A DNA stretch of 50,970 nucleotides from Beijerinckiaceae bacterium (lineage in GTDB: Bacteria; Pseudomonadota; Alphaproteobacteria; Rhizobiales; Beijerinckiaceae), in NCBI GenBank assembly GCA_947478405.1, contig CANJVX010000021.1:1-50970 (forward strand). The letters are read 5' to 3'. The notes under the pieces are model-generated. The model searched no databases and had not been told where the DNA came from. It worked only from the letters and a program-made list of their open reading frames with translations. The first letter of the stretch is position 1, and every line of letters begins with the position of its first letter. The position numbers were made by a program, and so were the translations under genes. Shown here piece by piece: positions 17,676-27,384 of the stretch.

Positions 17676-18983
17676 ATGAGCGATCTTTTCGACACAACAG
17701 GATTGAGCGGGGGGGCGCCGCGTCCGCTTGCCGATCGTATGCGTCCGCAAAAGTTGAGCGATGTTGCAGGCCAAGATCATCTTGTCGGTGTCGATGGTAT
17801 TATCACGCGTTTTATTCGGTCAGGCTCGCTTGGATCACTTGTGTTCTGGGGGCCGCCGGGCACAGGCAAGACAACGCTTGCGCGTTTGCTGGCGCATGAG
17901 ACCGATCTTGAATTTGCGCAGATCTCGGCCATCTTCACCGGTGTTGCCGACCTCAAAAAAGTTTTTGAAGCTGCGCGTGAGCGTCGCCGCATGGGCCGTG
18001 GCACATTATTATTTGTCGATGAGATTCACCGGTTCAATCGTGCACAGCAGGATTCGTTTCTGCCAGTGATGGAAGATGGAACGGTCACGCTTATTGGGGC
18101 GACGACTGAGAATCCGTCTTTCGAGCTTAATGCCGCGCTTTTGTCTCGCGCTCGTGTATTGACCTTCCGCTCACTTGAGCCTCATTCGCTGGAGCAATTA
18201 TTGCAGCGGGCTGAAGAATTGGAAGGCAAGGTTCTGCCGCTTGATGCAGAGGCACGCAGCTCTCTGATCCGCATGGCCGATGGCGATGGTCGCGCCATGC
18301 TAACACTGGCGGAAGAAGTCTGGCGCTCGGCAGGCGAGGGCGAGATTTTTGATTGCGCAAAATTGTCTGACATCGTTCAGCGTCGTGCGCCCATCTATGA
18401 CAAGGCGCAGGAGGGGCATTACAATCTCATCTCCGCGCTACACAAGAGCGTGCGCGGATCCGATCCCGATGCAGCGCTTTATTATCTGGCGCGCATGTTG
18501 GATGCCGGCGAAGATCCGCTCTTTCTGATGCGCCGCATTGTGCGCATGGCGGTAGAGGATATCGGCCTTGCCGATCCGCAAGCGCTCGTCATCGCCAATG
18601 CGGCCAAGGATGCTTACGATTTTCTCGGCAGCCCCGAGGGCGAGCTGGCTATTGCTCAAGCCCTGATCTATGTCGCTACCGCCCCCAAATCCAATGCCGC
18701 CTACACCGGCTATAAAGCCGCACGTGCACTCGCGCAGCAGCATGGCTCGCTCATGCCGCCCAAGGTCATCCTTAACGGGCACACAAAGGTCATGAAGCAA
18801 GAAGGCTATGGCGAGGGCTATGCCTATGACCATGACGAGCCAGAGGCCTTTTCGGGTCAGAATTACTGGCCCGATGCTTTGGGACGCCACGAGGTCTATC
18901 AACCGGTGGAGCGCGGTTTCGAGCGCGAGATCCGCAAGCGCCTTGATTATTGGGCCAAGCTCAGGCGCGAGCGGGGTCAATAA
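17676..18983 (+). CDS. rarA: Replication-associated recombination protein A (MgsA), AAA+ ATPase
   Basis: A 435-residue cytosolic ATPase related to clamp loaders, acting at stalled replication forks. Walker A GPPGTGKTT is at residues 59-67, Walker B LLFVDEIH at about 111-118, and sensor 1 in LIGATTENPSFELN. The C-terminal region LARMLDAGEDPLFLMRRIVR and YVATAPKSNAAYTGYKAAR are typical of the MgsA tetramerisation domain. The start ATG is 1 nt after the protease stop. Confidence 0.95.
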   Translation: MSDLFDTTGLSGGAPRPLADRMRPQKLSDVAGQDHLVGVDGIITRFIRSGSLGSLVFWGPPGTGKTTLARLLAHETDLEFAQISAIFTGVADLKKVFEAARERRRMGRGTLLFVDEIHRFNRAQQDSFLPVMEDGTVTLIGATTENPSFELNAALLSRARVLTFRSLEPHSLEQLLQRAEELEGKVLPLDAEARSSLIRMADGDGRAMLTLAEEVWRSAGEGEIFDCAKLSDIVQRRAPIYDKAQEGHYNLISALHKSVRGSDPDAALYYLARMLDAGEDPLFLMRRIVRMAVEDIGLADPQALVIANAAKDAYDFLGSPEGELAIAQALIYVATAPKSNAAYTGYKAARALAQQHGSLMPPKVILNGHTKVMKQEGYGEGYAYDHDEPEAFSGQNYWPDALGRHEVYQPVERGFEREIRKRLDYWAKLRRERGQ

Positions 18984-19019
18984 GCTGGCTCCGGGCCGGG
19001 TGCTGGGCTATAAACGCCT

Positions 19020-19054
19020 CATCATTGCTTCGTCGTTTTGCTCCTCGCAATGAC
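19020..19054. repeat. Shortened REP-like palindrome
   Basis: TCATTGCTTCGTCG and TCCTCGCAATGACGG face each other over a few nt between rarA and crcB. It matches the outer ends of the full repeat with the centre missing, like the copy at 16229. Confidence 0.6.
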
Positions 19055-19086
19055 GGCTAGACTTCCACCAGAGCCCTTCGCGCCCC

Positions 19087-19470
19087 ATGCAATCCTTTCT
19101 TCTTGTCTTTTTAGGCGCCGGCCTCGGTGGTTCCCTGCGCCATGGCGTGAATATGGTTGCTGGGCGTGTGGCCGAGGACGGATTTCCCTGGGGCACATTG
19201 TTCATCAATGCGGCCGGGTCTCTGGTGATGGGCCTGCTGGCCGGATTTTTCGCTTTCAAAGCGGGGGAGGGGTCAACGCAGAGCATGCGCCTGTTTTTGA
19301 TGACGGGCGTGCTGGGTGGCTTCACCACTTTCTCGGCCTTCTCGCTTGAGACCATTCTCATGTGGGAGCGGGGAGAACCGGCTTCCGCTGTTCTTTATGT
19401 TGTCGCTTCTGTCGTTCTGGCAGTTGTCGGATTGTTTTTGGGCCTGTCCCTTGTGAGGACCCTGTCGTGA
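19087..19470 (+). CDS. crcB: Fluoride-specific channel CrcB/Fluc
   Basis: A 127-residue protein with four hydrophobic helices. It exports fluoride as a dual-topology dimer. The family signatures are present: GGSLRHGVN near the N terminus, GTLFINAAGSLVMG (pore Asn) and GGFTTFSAFSLE (the phenylalanine box). I looked for a fluoride riboswitch in the 100 nt upstream and did not recognise one. The stop overlaps the next start (GTGA), giving a crcB-rlu-HAD coupled run. Confidence 0.95.
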   Translation: MQSFLLVFLGAGLGGSLRHGVNMVAGRVAEDGFPWGTLFINAAGSLVMGLLAGFFAFKAGEGSTQSMRLFLMTGVLGGFTTFSAFSLETILMWERGEPASAVLYVVASVVLAVVGLFLGLSLVRTLS

Positions 19471-20573
19471 GTGAAGCGGAAAAGAAGCAGGGCGGGGTGC
19501 AGATGTTCACCGTCACGGCCGATGAAGATGGTATGCGGTTGGATCGCTGGTTCAAGCGGCGCGTGCCCGAATTGTCGCTGGGCCATCTCAACAAAATCTG
19601 CCGCACGGGTCAGGTGCGCGTCGATGGTGCGCGTGTGCAGACGTCATCGCGTCTGGCAGAAGGCAATAGCGTGCGTGTGCCGCCGTTGAAATTGGATGCG
19701 CCTGCCGCAGGTGGCGCTGTTGGCGCTCCTGCCGTGAAGCGCGCGGTCGTCTCGGATGATGATGTTCGCTCCATCCGTCAGATGACGATTTTCGAAGACA
19801 AGCACATCATTGTTCTCAACAAGCCCTATGGGCTGGCTGTACAGGGCGGTTCTGGCACCAAGCATCATGTCGATGGCATGCTCATGTCGATGGCGGATGC
19901 CAAGGGCGATCGACCTTTGCTCGTGCATCGTCTGGATCGCGATACGTCCGGCGTGTTACTGATCGCACGCACGCGCAAGATGGCTTCTGATTTGGGCGAG
20001 CTGTTTCGCTCGCGCCAGACCAAGAAAATTTATTGGTCTGTTGTGGAAGGCGTGCCCAAGCCGACGCAGGGCCGCATCTCGCTGTTCTTGGCCAAGGGCG
20101 CTGCTATGGGCGATAATCGGCGTGGTCCGAAAAAGCCGGGCACTGAGCGGCTCGACCCTGAGAAAATGCGCATTGCCAAACATGGCGAGGAAGATGCGCG
20201 ACATTCCGTGACCTTCTACGCGACCGTCGATAAAGTCTCGCCGCGTTTGGCTTGGTTGTCGATGAAGCCGATCACGGGTCGCACCCATCAATTGCGCGCC
20301 CATGCGGAGGCCATCGGCCATCCGATCATTGGCGATCCGAAATATGGCACGCGGCCAGAAAATGATCCGCGCCGCACAGATCCGTTGCGCGCTATTCCCT
20401 CGCAAGTCGAACAGAAACTGCATCTCTTGGCGCGGCGCCTCATCCTGCCCCATCCCAAGGGCGGGACGATTGATGTGACGGCGCCGTTGCCCCCGCATAT
20501 GCAAAAGACATTTGATCTGCTGGGCTTCGAAATCAGCAGCTATGATCCGATCATGGACGCGCCCGACGAATGA
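19467..20573 (+). CDS. RluA-family pseudouridine synthase (RluC/RluD-like)
   Basis: A 368-residue enzyme isomerising uridine in rRNA. An S4 RNA-binding domain is at about residues 15-75 (LDRWFKRRVPELSLGHLNKI). The catalytic motif HRLDRDTSG is at 154-162, with Asp157 as nucleophile, and KPITGRTHQLRAHAEAIGHP is near residue 270-290. The start is a GTG at 19467 with GAGGA 7 nt upstream, overlapping crcB by 4 nt; an ATG at 19503 is the alternative. Position specificity (for example 23S 955/2504/2580) cannot be set from sequence. Confidence 0.93.
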   Translation: MSEAEKKQGGVQMFTVTADEDGMRLDRWFKRRVPELSLGHLNKICRTGQVRVDGARVQTSSRLAEGNSVRVPPLKLDAPAAGGAVGAPAVKRAVVSDDDVRSIRQMTIFEDKHIIVLNKPYGLAVQGGSGTKHHVDGMLMSMADAKGDRPLLVHRLDRDTSGVLLIARTRKMASDLGELFRSRQTKKIYWSVVEGVPKPTQGRISLFLAKGAAMGDNRRGPKKPGTERLDPEKMRIAKHGEEDARHSVTFYATVDKVSPRLAWLSMKPITGRTHQLRAHAEAIGHPIIGDPKYGTRPENDPRRTDPLRAIPSQVEQKLHLLARRLILPHPKGGTIDVTAPLPPHMQKTFDLLGFEISSYDPIMDAPDE

Positions 20574-21232
20574 AGCTGGTCATTTTCGATGTCGACGGTA
20601 CGCTGGTCGACAGCCAGAATTTTATTGTCGAAGCGCAGACGCGCGCTTTTGCGGCCCATGGCATGGAGCTGCCGAGTCGCGACAAAATGTTGTCGATTGT
20701 TGGCCTGTCGTTGGTGCAGGCTTTTATCGAGCTGACGGGTGATGAAGACAAAGCCGTCACGCTGGCCAATGCCTATCGTGCGGCCTGGCAGGAGATGCGG
20801 CTTGACCCCGCTTACGCTGATGCACTTTATCCGGGTGCGCGCGAGGCAGTAGAGCAATTGGCGCAGCGTGATGATTTGTTGCTGGGTGTGGCCACCGGAA
20901 AATCGGTGAAGGGTGTGCATCATATGTTTGATGAGCATGGCTGGCATAAGTATTTCACCACGGTGCAGACATCTGACCATCATCCCTCAAAACCTCATCC
21001 CTCAATGATCCTCGCCGCTTTGAGCGAAACGGGAATACAACCGCAGGATAGTGTGATGATCGGTGATACCGGATTTGATATGGCCATGGCGCGTGCAGCC
21101 GGTGTACGCCGCATTGGTGTCACTTGGGGCTATCATGACGCGGCCCGCCTTCGCGAAAGTGGCGCGGAGCATCTGGTGGCCGATTATACGCAACTCATGG
21201 CTCTGCTGGCCTCCGGCCATTGTTGGAATTAA
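20570..21232 (+). CDS. HAD-family hydrolase, phosphoglycolate-phosphatase-like
   Basis: A 220-residue HAD hydrolase. Motif I is FDVDGTLVDS (Asp7 nucleophile, Asp9 acid/base), motif II a Thr in GVATGKS, motif III Lys in HPSKPHPSM, and motif IV GDTGFDMAMA. The helical cap between motifs I and II (about 15-85) is of the Gph type. The start overlaps the pseudouridine synthase stop by 4 nt. The substrate is unknown; this group has been annotated as gph-like in many alphaproteobacteria. Confidence 0.9.
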   Translation: MKLVIFDVDGTLVDSQNFIVEAQTRAFAAHGMELPSRDKMLSIVGLSLVQAFIELTGDEDKAVTLANAYRAAWQEMRLDPAYADALYPGAREAVEQLAQRDDLLLGVATGKSVKGVHHMFDEHGWHKYFTTVQTSDHHPSKPHPSMILAALSETGIQPQDSVMIGDTGFDMAMARAAGVRRIGVTWGYHDAARLRESGAEHLVADYTQLMALLASGHCWN

Positions 21233-21236
21233 ACTC

Positions 21237-22034
21237 ATGTCCATGCGCGAAGATCTGTTTAAAGACCTGCTGCCAGTTCATGGTGAGGCTATCGATCCCG
21301 TCGAAATGGCGCGCCGCGATTTGCGCAAGAATTTGCCGAAACGTTTTTATAAGCAGGCCCATTTTGATCTGCGTGACGGGGGCCATGTGCTTCTTCTTGA
21401 TGGCAAGCCTGCGCGCACACCGGGGCGTAAAGCTCTGACATTGCCAACAGCAGCTGCAGCCCAGCTTGTTGCCGAAGAATGGCAGGCGCAGGGTGAATTG
21501 ATTGATCCGGCGATCATGCCGATCACACGCATCGTCAATTCTGCGCTCGATGGTGTGCAGACGGAAATGGATGCCGTGCGCGCGGAAATTGTTCGCTTTG
21601 CGGGTTCTGATCTGGTTTGCTATCGCGTGGTTGATCCTGATGTGCTCGTGCAGGCGCAGGCCGTAGCCTGGAATTCGGTTCTTGATTTTGCACGCGATGA
21701 TTTGGGCGCGCAGATGGTTTTGGCGCAAGGTATCGTCTTTGTCGAGCAACCCGACCACGCGCTCGCGGCTGTCGCCCGCGCAGTCGATAAGGTGCAAGGT
21801 GCGATTACGCTCGCCACGCTTCATGTGATGACGACGCTGACGGGCTCTGCACTCATTGCGCTTGCGCTTGTGCACGGCAAGATGGATGTTGATGCAGCTT
21901 GGGCAGCCACACATGTGGATGAAGATTATCAGATGCGCATCTGGGGTTCCGATACGGAAGCGCAAGCGCGTCGTGAGCGTCGCTGGCTTGAGATGAAAGC
22001 AGCAGCTGATCTTTTCTTTGCAGCGAAGGTCTGA
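21237..22034 (+). CDS. ATP12-family F1-ATPase assembly chaperone
   Basis: A 265-residue protein of the ATP12 family, whose mitochondrial member binds the F1 alpha subunit before assembly. Recognisable segments are KRFYKQAHFDLRDGGHVLLL, ALTLPTAAAAQLVAEEWQAQ, MPITRIVNSALDGV and the C-terminal AWAATHVDEDYQMRIWGSD. The family is found in eukaryotes and alphaproteobacteria. The start could be 21237 or the Met two codons later; neither has a strong site. It is 4 nt after the HAD gene, so it is probably cotranscribed. Confidence 0.92.
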   Translation: MSMREDLFKDLLPVHGEAIDPVEMARRDLRKNLPKRFYKQAHFDLRDGGHVLLLDGKPARTPGRKALTLPTAAAAQLVAEEWQAQGELIDPAIMPITRIVNSALDGVQTEMDAVRAEIVRFAGSDLVCYRVVDPDVLVQAQAVAWNSVLDFARDDLGAQMVLAQGIVFVEQPDHALAAVARAVDKVQGAITLATLHVMTTLTGSALIALALVHGKMDVDAAWAATHVDEDYQMRIWGSDTEAQARRERRWLEMKAAADLFFAAKV

Positions 22035-22178
22035 CGCAAGGATATGTTCATTCTATCGTTGCGGCATGATTCTTTCTTGTGATTTTACTTCATCCTGCGC
22101 ATGAATTTTTATCTTTGCGCAATTATTGGGCGCCATAATCCTCCGTATTGATATTTTCTTTTTCAGTACGGAATTGCC

Positions 22179-23993
22179 ATGCGCTCCATTTCCATCACGC
22201 GGAAAATGACTATTGCGGCGCTTGCCGTTCTTTTTCTTGTTATCACCTCATCGGGCGCAGGTATGTGGGTCGCGCTCAAACTCTCAGGTGGTCTTGACCG
22301 TGCGATGAGCTCGGCACGCGTGTTGCGCACCCATATGGGTGCCGACATGATGCATGATGCGCTTCGAGCAGATGTCTATGGGGCGCTGCTGGCGGCCGAT
22401 CCCGATATGGGTTTCTCGCTCGATGATGTGGAGAAAGATTTTGCTGAACATCGGGCTGATTTTGAAAAGCAGATTGCCGAAAACGAAAATGCTGACGTGT
22501 CGGAAGAGACGCGGCTTCTTTTCTCCAAGGTCCGGATTCCTCTGAAAGAGTATATTCGTGGCGCTGGTGAGATCATCAAACTGGCGCGCACCGATGTGAA
22601 CGCAGCTAAGGACCGCATGGGGCGCTTTGGTGAATTGTTCAAAGAGCTCGAAACGGCGATGGAGAATGTCTCCGATTCCGTGTCGAAATCCGACCAGGAG
22701 GAGGCCGATGCTGCCAAGCACAATGCCGCTCTCGCGCGCTATCTCATGGGCGCCTTGACCATTCTGGGCATGCTGGTCGCTGGTGCGCTCATCATGTTTG
22801 CGCAATCCAGCATTGTTGCCCCGCTCACCATGATCACGCGCGCCCTCGACCGTCTGGCCAGCGGGGATCTCAAAACAGAAGTGCCGTCGGTCAAAAGTGA
22901 GGACGAGATCGGCCGCATGGCGCGTGCGCTGGTTGTTTTCAAAAATGAAATGCTGGGGCGCAAATCGGAAGTGGAAGCCCGCCAGGCGCGTGATCAGGCC
23001 GATGCTGAGCGTGCACGGCATGAATCCATCCAGCGCGCGCAGGAAGAACAGCGCCGCGATGTTGTTGCCGCACTCGCCCATGCTCTGGCGCATGTGGCGG
23101 CGGGTAATCTGGCCGCGCGTATCAATGACCATTTCCCCGAGGAATATCGCCAGCTGAAGGATGATTTCAACGCCGCCATTGCCAGTCTGGAAGAGGTCAT
23201 GCGCGTCATTGGCCGTGCGGCTGAGGCCACGCGCAATGGCACGGGCGAAATTTCGTCGTCAGCCGATGAATTGGCGCAGCGCACCTCCTCACAGGCAGCA
23301 AGTCTGGAGGAAATGGTCGCAGCGCTTCAGGAGATGACGGGCGCCTTCAAGCGCACGGCGACCGATGCCGCCCATGCGCGCCAATCGGTGACGACCGTGC
23401 GCGCCGATGCACAGAGCAGCGGGGATGTGGTCAAGCGTGCAGTGGAAGCCATGGGTGCTATCCATAATTTGGCTCTGGAAGTCTCGAAGATTATCGGGGT
23501 GATTGATGAGATCGCGTTCCAGACATCCTTGCTGGCCTTGAACGCCGGCGTCGAAGCCGCGCGTGCGGGCGATGCAGGCAAGGGCTTTGCTGTGGTCGCG
23601 CAAGAAGTGCGCGCGCTCGCCAGCCGCTCGGCGGAATCAGCGAAAGAGATCAAGGGGCTTATTTCTGCCTCGACGACGCAGGTGGATCTCGGCGTGACGC
23701 TCGTGGCTGAGACGGGTGAGGCGCTTTCGCGCATGGCCGGCCGCGTGGGTGAGATCGACGGGCTTGTGTCGGAAATGGCCTCATCCGCATTGGAGCAATC
23801 GCACCGCCTGTCGGAGATCAATTCATCAGCCAATCAGATTGATCAGGCCACACGCCAGAATGCGGCCATGGTGGAAGAAATGACGGAAGTCGGGCGCAAT
23901 CTCGCAGTGGAAGCACGCGAGCTGGCGGAATTGGTCGGGCGCTTTGAAGTCGCCGAAGAGGCCGCGCAGCCGGATTGGCGGATGGCGGGATAG
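22179..23993 (+). CDS. Methyl-accepting chemotaxis protein
   Basis: A 604-residue receptor. TM1 is at about residues 8-33, then an extracytoplasmic helical sensor region (about 34-187), TM2 at about 188-210, a HAMP domain directly after it and a second HAMP-like segment near 290-345. The cytoplasmic signalling domain carries the conserved tip [20 protein letters not shown] near residue 442, which binds CheW and CheA. The ligand is unknown. No che gene is in the window, and the gene stands alone with 144 nt upstream. Confidence 0.93.
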   Translation: MRSISITRKMTIAALAVLFLVITSSGAGMWVALKLSGGLDRAMSSARVLRTHMGADMMHDALRADVYGALLAADPDMGFSLDDVEKDFAEHRADFEKQIAENENADVSEETRLLFSKVRIPLKEYIRGAGEIIKLARTDVNAAKDRMGRFGELFKELETAMENVSDSVSKSDQEEADAAKHNAALARYLMGALTILGMLVAGALIMFAQSSIVAPLTMITRALDRLASGDLKTEVPSVKSEDEIGRMARALVVFKNEMLGRKSEVEARQARDQADAERARHESIQRAQEEQRRDVVAALAHALAHVAAGNLAARINDHFPEEYRQLKDDFNAAIASLEEVMRVIGRAAEATRNGTGEISSSADELAQRTSSQAASLEEMVAALQEMTGAFKRTATDAAHARQSVTTVRADAQSSGDVVKRAVEAMGAIHNLALEVSKIIGVIDEIAFQTSLLALNAGVEAARAGDAGKGFAVVAQEVRALASRSAESAKEIKGLISASTTQVDLGVTLVAETGEALSRMAGRVGEIDGLVSEMASSALEQSHRLSEINSSANQIDQATRQNAAMVEEMTEVGRNLAVEARELAELVGRFEVAEEAAQPDWRMAG

Positions 23994-24098
23994 GGGAGCG
24001 CCATCCTCACCCCCTCCCTCCGTCGAATATCTGCGCCGCGTTGCAACATGCTACACTTTGGTCTCATTCTGCCGGATTCCCGTATCCCGAGGCCTCCT

Positions 24099-25634
24099 AT
24101 GAAGCATGTCCTTGAAATTCTTGAGCAACGGCGCCAAGAGGCGGCTTTGGGCGGCGGTCAGGCCCGGATTGATGCCCAACACAAGCGCGGCAAGCTGACG
24201 GCGCGAGAGCGCATTGAACTGCTGCTCGATCATGGCTCCTTCGAGGAATTCGATACATTCGTTCAGCATCGCTGCACTGATTTTGGCATGGATCAGGGCG
24301 CAAAAATCCCGGGCGATGGTGTCGTCACCGGCTGGGGCACGGTCAATGGCCGGACCATCTATGTCTTTGCGAAAGATTTTACCGTCTTCGGCGGGTCTCT
24401 GTCGGAAACGCATGCGGCCAAAATCACCAAGCTGCAGGATATGGCGCTGAAGAATGGCGCGCCGATCATCGGCCTGTTTGATGCGGGTGGTGCGCGGATT
24501 CAAGAAGGTGTTGCGGCACTTGGCGGCTATGGCGAAGTGTTCCAGCGCAATGTGCTGTCCTCTGGCGTGATTCCGCAAATTTCCATGATCATGGGCCCCT
24601 GCGCTGGTGGCGACGTTTATTCACCAGCCATGACCGACTTTATCTTTATGGTGAAAGACACGAGCTATATGTTCGTGACCGGCCCTGACGTTGTGAAGAC
24701 AGTGACAAATGAAAATGTCACGGCGGAAGAACTGGGTGGCGCGTCGGTGCATGCAACCAAGAGTTCTGTTGCCGATCGCGCTTATGACAATGATGTCGAG
24801 GCGCTGTTGCAATTGCGTCGTCTGGTCGACTTCCTGCCCTCATCCAACCGCGATGATGTGCCCGAATGGCCGACGTTCGATGAAACCGACCGCGTGGATA
24901 TGTCGCTCGATACACTGGTGCCCGACAATCCGAACAAGCCCTATGACATGAAGGAACTGATTTTGAAGGTCGTCGACGAGGGTGATTTCTTCGAGATTCA
25001 GGATGTGCACGCCAAAAATATTATCACCGGCTTTGCGCGAATTGATGGGCGCTCGGTTGGCATTGTTGCCAATCAACCGATGGTGCTCGCAGGCGTTCTC
25101 GATTCTGATGCCTCCCGTAAGGCGGCACGGTTTGTGCGCTTTTGCGATTGCTTCAACATTCCGCTGATCACTTTCGTCGACGTGCCTGGCTTCTTGCCGG
25201 GTACGGCACAGGAATATGGTGGCCTCATCAAGCATGGCGCGAAATTGCTTTATGCTTATGCTGAAGCCACTGTTCCGAAAATCACCATCATCACGCGCAA
25301 GGCTTTTGGCGGCGCTTATGTGGTCATGGCCTCCAAACATCTGCGTGGTGACGTAAATTATGCCTGGCCGTCAGCTCAGATTGCTGTGATGGGCGCCAAG
25401 GGCGCGGTGGAGATTATTTTCCGTCAGGATCTTGGCGACGCGCAAAAGATCGCTGAGCGCACGAAAGAATATGAGGATCGTTTCCTTTCGCCATTTGTCG
25501 CTGCTGAGCGCGGCTATATTGATGAAGTCATTATGCCCCACGGCACGCGCCGTCGTATTGCCCGTGCGCTGGCGGCGCTTCGCCACAAGGTGCTGGAAAA
25601 TCCGTGGAAGAAGCACGATAATATTCCGCTTTAG
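24099..25634 (+). CDS. pccB: Propionyl-CoA carboxylase beta subunit
   Basis: A 511-residue carboxyltransferase that moves carboxyl from biotin to propionyl-CoA, forming methylmalonyl-CoA. The N half carries [20 protein letters not shown], and the C half [17 protein letters not shown] and [14 protein letters not shown], the acyl-CoA and biotin oxyanion regions. The C terminus [12 protein letters not shown] is typical of PccB. The start at 24099 follows GAGG. The alpha subunit lies 1.75 kb downstream on the same strand, not adjacent. Confidence 0.95.
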   Translation: MKHVLEILEQRRQEAALGGGQARIDAQHKRGKLTARERIELLLDHGSFEEFDTFVQHRCTDFGMDQGAKIPGDGVVTGWGTVNGRTIYVFAKDFTVFGGSLSETHAAKITKLQDMALKNGAPIIGLFDAGGARIQEGVAALGGYGEVFQRNVLSSGVIPQISMIMGPCAGGDVYSPAMTDFIFMVKDTSYMFVTGPDVVKTVTNENVTAEELGGASVHATKSSVADRAYDNDVEALLQLRRLVDFLPSSNRDDVPEWPTFDETDRVDMSLDTLVPDNPNKPYDMKELILKVVDEGDFFEIQDVHAKNIITGFARIDGRSVGIVANQPMVLAGVLDSDASRKAARFVRFCDCFNIPLITFVDVPGFLPGTAQEYGGLIKHGAKLLYAYAEATVPKITIITRKAFGGAYVVMASKHLRGDVNYAWPSAQIAVMGAKGAVEIIFRQDLGDAQKIAERTKEYEDRFLSPFVAAERGYIDEVIMPHGTRRRIARALAALRHKVLENPWKKHDNIPL

Positions 25635-25655
25635 CCTTCGCTTGCAATGACGGGG
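25635..25655. repeat. Half-copy of the REP-like repeat
   Basis: CCTTCGCTTGCAATGACGGGG fills the 21-nt gap between the convergent pccB and glyoxalase genes. It resembles one outer end of the full repeat. Short, so chance similarity cannot be excluded. Confidence 0.4.
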
Positions 25656-26591
25656 CTAGAGTTCGGGTAGCTTCGCCAAAATCACTTCGCGCTTGTTTTG
25701 CAGTTTTTCTGGCAGTTTCACCGCCTCGCCGAGACGCTCGACATTTTCATCCACGGTGAATCCCGGCCCATCTGTAGCGATTTCAAACAACACGCCTGAA
25801 GGCTCGCGGAAATAGACTGAACGGAAATAGGTGCGGTCGAGCACAGGTGTTGTTTCAATGCCAAGGCGGCGTAGCTCGGCCACCATTTCGGCCTGTGCTG
25901 CATCATCAGTCGCGCGAAAAGCCAGGTGATGCACGGAGCCAGTACCGCGGCGTGCGGGTTCGATGGCCGCGCCACGCAAGAGGTCGATGCGCGTTCCCAG
26001 CGCTTGTGCGCCGCTTTCATAGCGCAAGCGCTCAAGACTCGGCAAAGCGGCACGACCCGTTTCATACCAGCCAAAGACATCCATAAGGACGCGCGCACTG
26101 GCTTCAAGATCGCTGACCAGCAGCGTGGCCGATGCCAGACCTGCAATCGCCATGTCGGGCGGGATTTCCTCGGCATAGGGATGGCTGAGGCCAATTGGGG
26201 CCTCTTCGATCAATTCCAGCGCGAGGCCATCGGGATCATGCAACGCGATCACGGGTGTCTGCGCGCCATGAGCGAGCGCGAAGGGCAGACCTTCATCAGA
26301 CAGTCGTTCGGTCCAGAACGTGGCCGAACCTGACGGAATGGAAAAAGCAATAGCAACAGTCTCGCCCACGCCGACCTGCCCTGGGCGCGTATCTTCCCAA
26401 GAGAAGAAGGTGATGAGTGTGCCGGGCGTTCCGGTCGTGTCGCCATAATAGAGATGCCAGCTTGCGGCATCGTCGAAATTGACGGTGCGTTTGACGAGCC
26501 GCAGACCCAGCAGGCGGGTGTAGAAATCATGCGTGCGGCGAATGTCGCCGGACAGCACAGTGACATGGTGAAGACCGAGGCTGTGAATCAT
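25656..26591 (-). CDS. Ring-cleaving dioxygenase / glyoxalase family protein (MhqO/PcpA-like)
   Basis: A 311-residue two-module vicinal-oxygen-chelate protein. The N module starts GLHHVTVLSGD with a candidate His ligand (His8/9); the C module carries TGSVHHLAFRA and GVLFEIATDGPGF, giving the His and Glu ligands. Members act on hydroquinones or related aromatics. The ATG at 26591 gives the usual N terminus; an extension to 26654 is possible but unlike the family. It is convergent with pccB. The true substrate is unknown. Confidence 0.87.
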   Translation of the reverse strand: MIHSLGLHHVTVLSGDIRRTHDFYTRLLGLRLVKRTVNFDDAASWHLYYGDTTGTPGTLITFFSWEDTRPGQVGVGETVAIAFSIPSGSATFWTERLSDEGLPFALAHGAQTPVIALHDPDGLALELIEEAPIGLSHPYAEEIPPDMAIAGLASATLLVSDLEASARVLMDVFGWYETGRAALPSLERLRYESGAQALGTRIDLLRGAAIEPARRGTGSVHHLAFRATDDAAQAEMVAELRRLGIETTPVLDRTYFRSVYFREPSGVLFEIATDGPGFTVDENVERLGEAVKLPEKLQNKREVILAKLPEL

Positions 26592-26803
26592 GGGCGAGAC
26601 ATGGCGCAAGGTCAGCTTTTTGGCAAGAGTTTCACCGTCATTGTGAGGGGCCACAGGCGATGACGAAATGACGATAGTCTCTTAACCACAAGGATTCCGC
26701 TCGCCTTAACCCTGTCTTCCGAGATCTTCCCCAGATTCACACAAGGGTAAGGTGACAGGCTCAGGCTCGGTGCATGTTGAGTTGCGTTCGTGTGGGGCCT
26801 GTG

Positions 26804-27244
26804 ATGAGCCGTATTGAGTTTGAAGAGGCTGATGTTCCGCGTGCGTCCATCGCCGCATTGGCGGCTCGTGCCGCCCTGACGGATGAGGATGTCGCCCATC
26901 TGCGCCGCCGTGTGCTGCGCTTTGGCTTTGTCACCCGCGCCGAAGCGGAGGCTTTGTTCGAGATCGATGGCTCGCCCGCCCAAAAGCCTGAGAGCTGGAC
27001 GGCCCTCTTGGTCGAGGCGCTGACAGATCATCTTGTCTGGCAATCGCGCCCCACGGGCGTGCTGAGCCCCGAGCAGGCCGACTGGGTGCTGGACCGGGCC
27101 GCCCAAGTGCCGACCTTGGCCGGCCTGGCTTTGCTGGTGAATATTCTGGTCGAGGCCCATGCCGTTCCTGCTTCCTACCTTGTGACGGTGAAGGCACGGG
27201 CGGCACTTTGGCCGGGCTTGGACAAATTCCTCTCAGCTGCCTGA
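26804..27244 (+). CDS. Conserved-looking hypothetical protein upstream of pccA
   Basis: A 146-residue soluble protein that I do not recognise. It is rich in helices and acidic residues. Two parts look alike: LTDEDVAHLRRRVLRFGFVT with EAEALFEID, then VLSPEQADWVLDRAAQVPTL with GLALLVNILVEA. No signal, TM segment or catalytic motif is visible. The ATG at 26804 (MSRIEFEEADVP) is chosen; one at 26774 is in frame. It lies 140 nt before pccA on the same strand, so it may share its transcript. Codon use is like its neighbours. Confidence 0.75.
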   Translation: MSRIEFEEADVPRASIAALAARAALTDEDVAHLRRRVLRFGFVTRAEAEALFEIDGSPAQKPESWTALLVEALTDHLVWQSRPTGVLSPEQADWVLDRAAQVPTLAGLALLVNILVEAHAVPASYLVTVKARAALWPGLDKFLSAA

Positions 27245-27384
27245 AATCAGGGCAGTAAATCGCAAAAGTGCCGCACCTGCTTCCCCCTTAGGCCAATGGA
27301 CCGAATTGCTGCGCCGCCATAAACATAGACCCCGAAACGAATTTCTGCCCGGTGGCCCAACCCCCGGGACATGTCGGGGCGCAA

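Noticed and set aside
18984-19086. Possible fluoride riboswitch upstream of crcB
   Set aside because: The gap is occupied by a shortened palindromic repeat; the conserved crcB-motif pseudoknot sequences were not found.
26682-26711. Two TTAACC half-sites as a CtrA-type operator
   Set aside because: CtrA sites usually have TTAA-N7-TTAA; here the spacing is about 18 nt between half-sites, and nearby genes are not cell-cycle genes.
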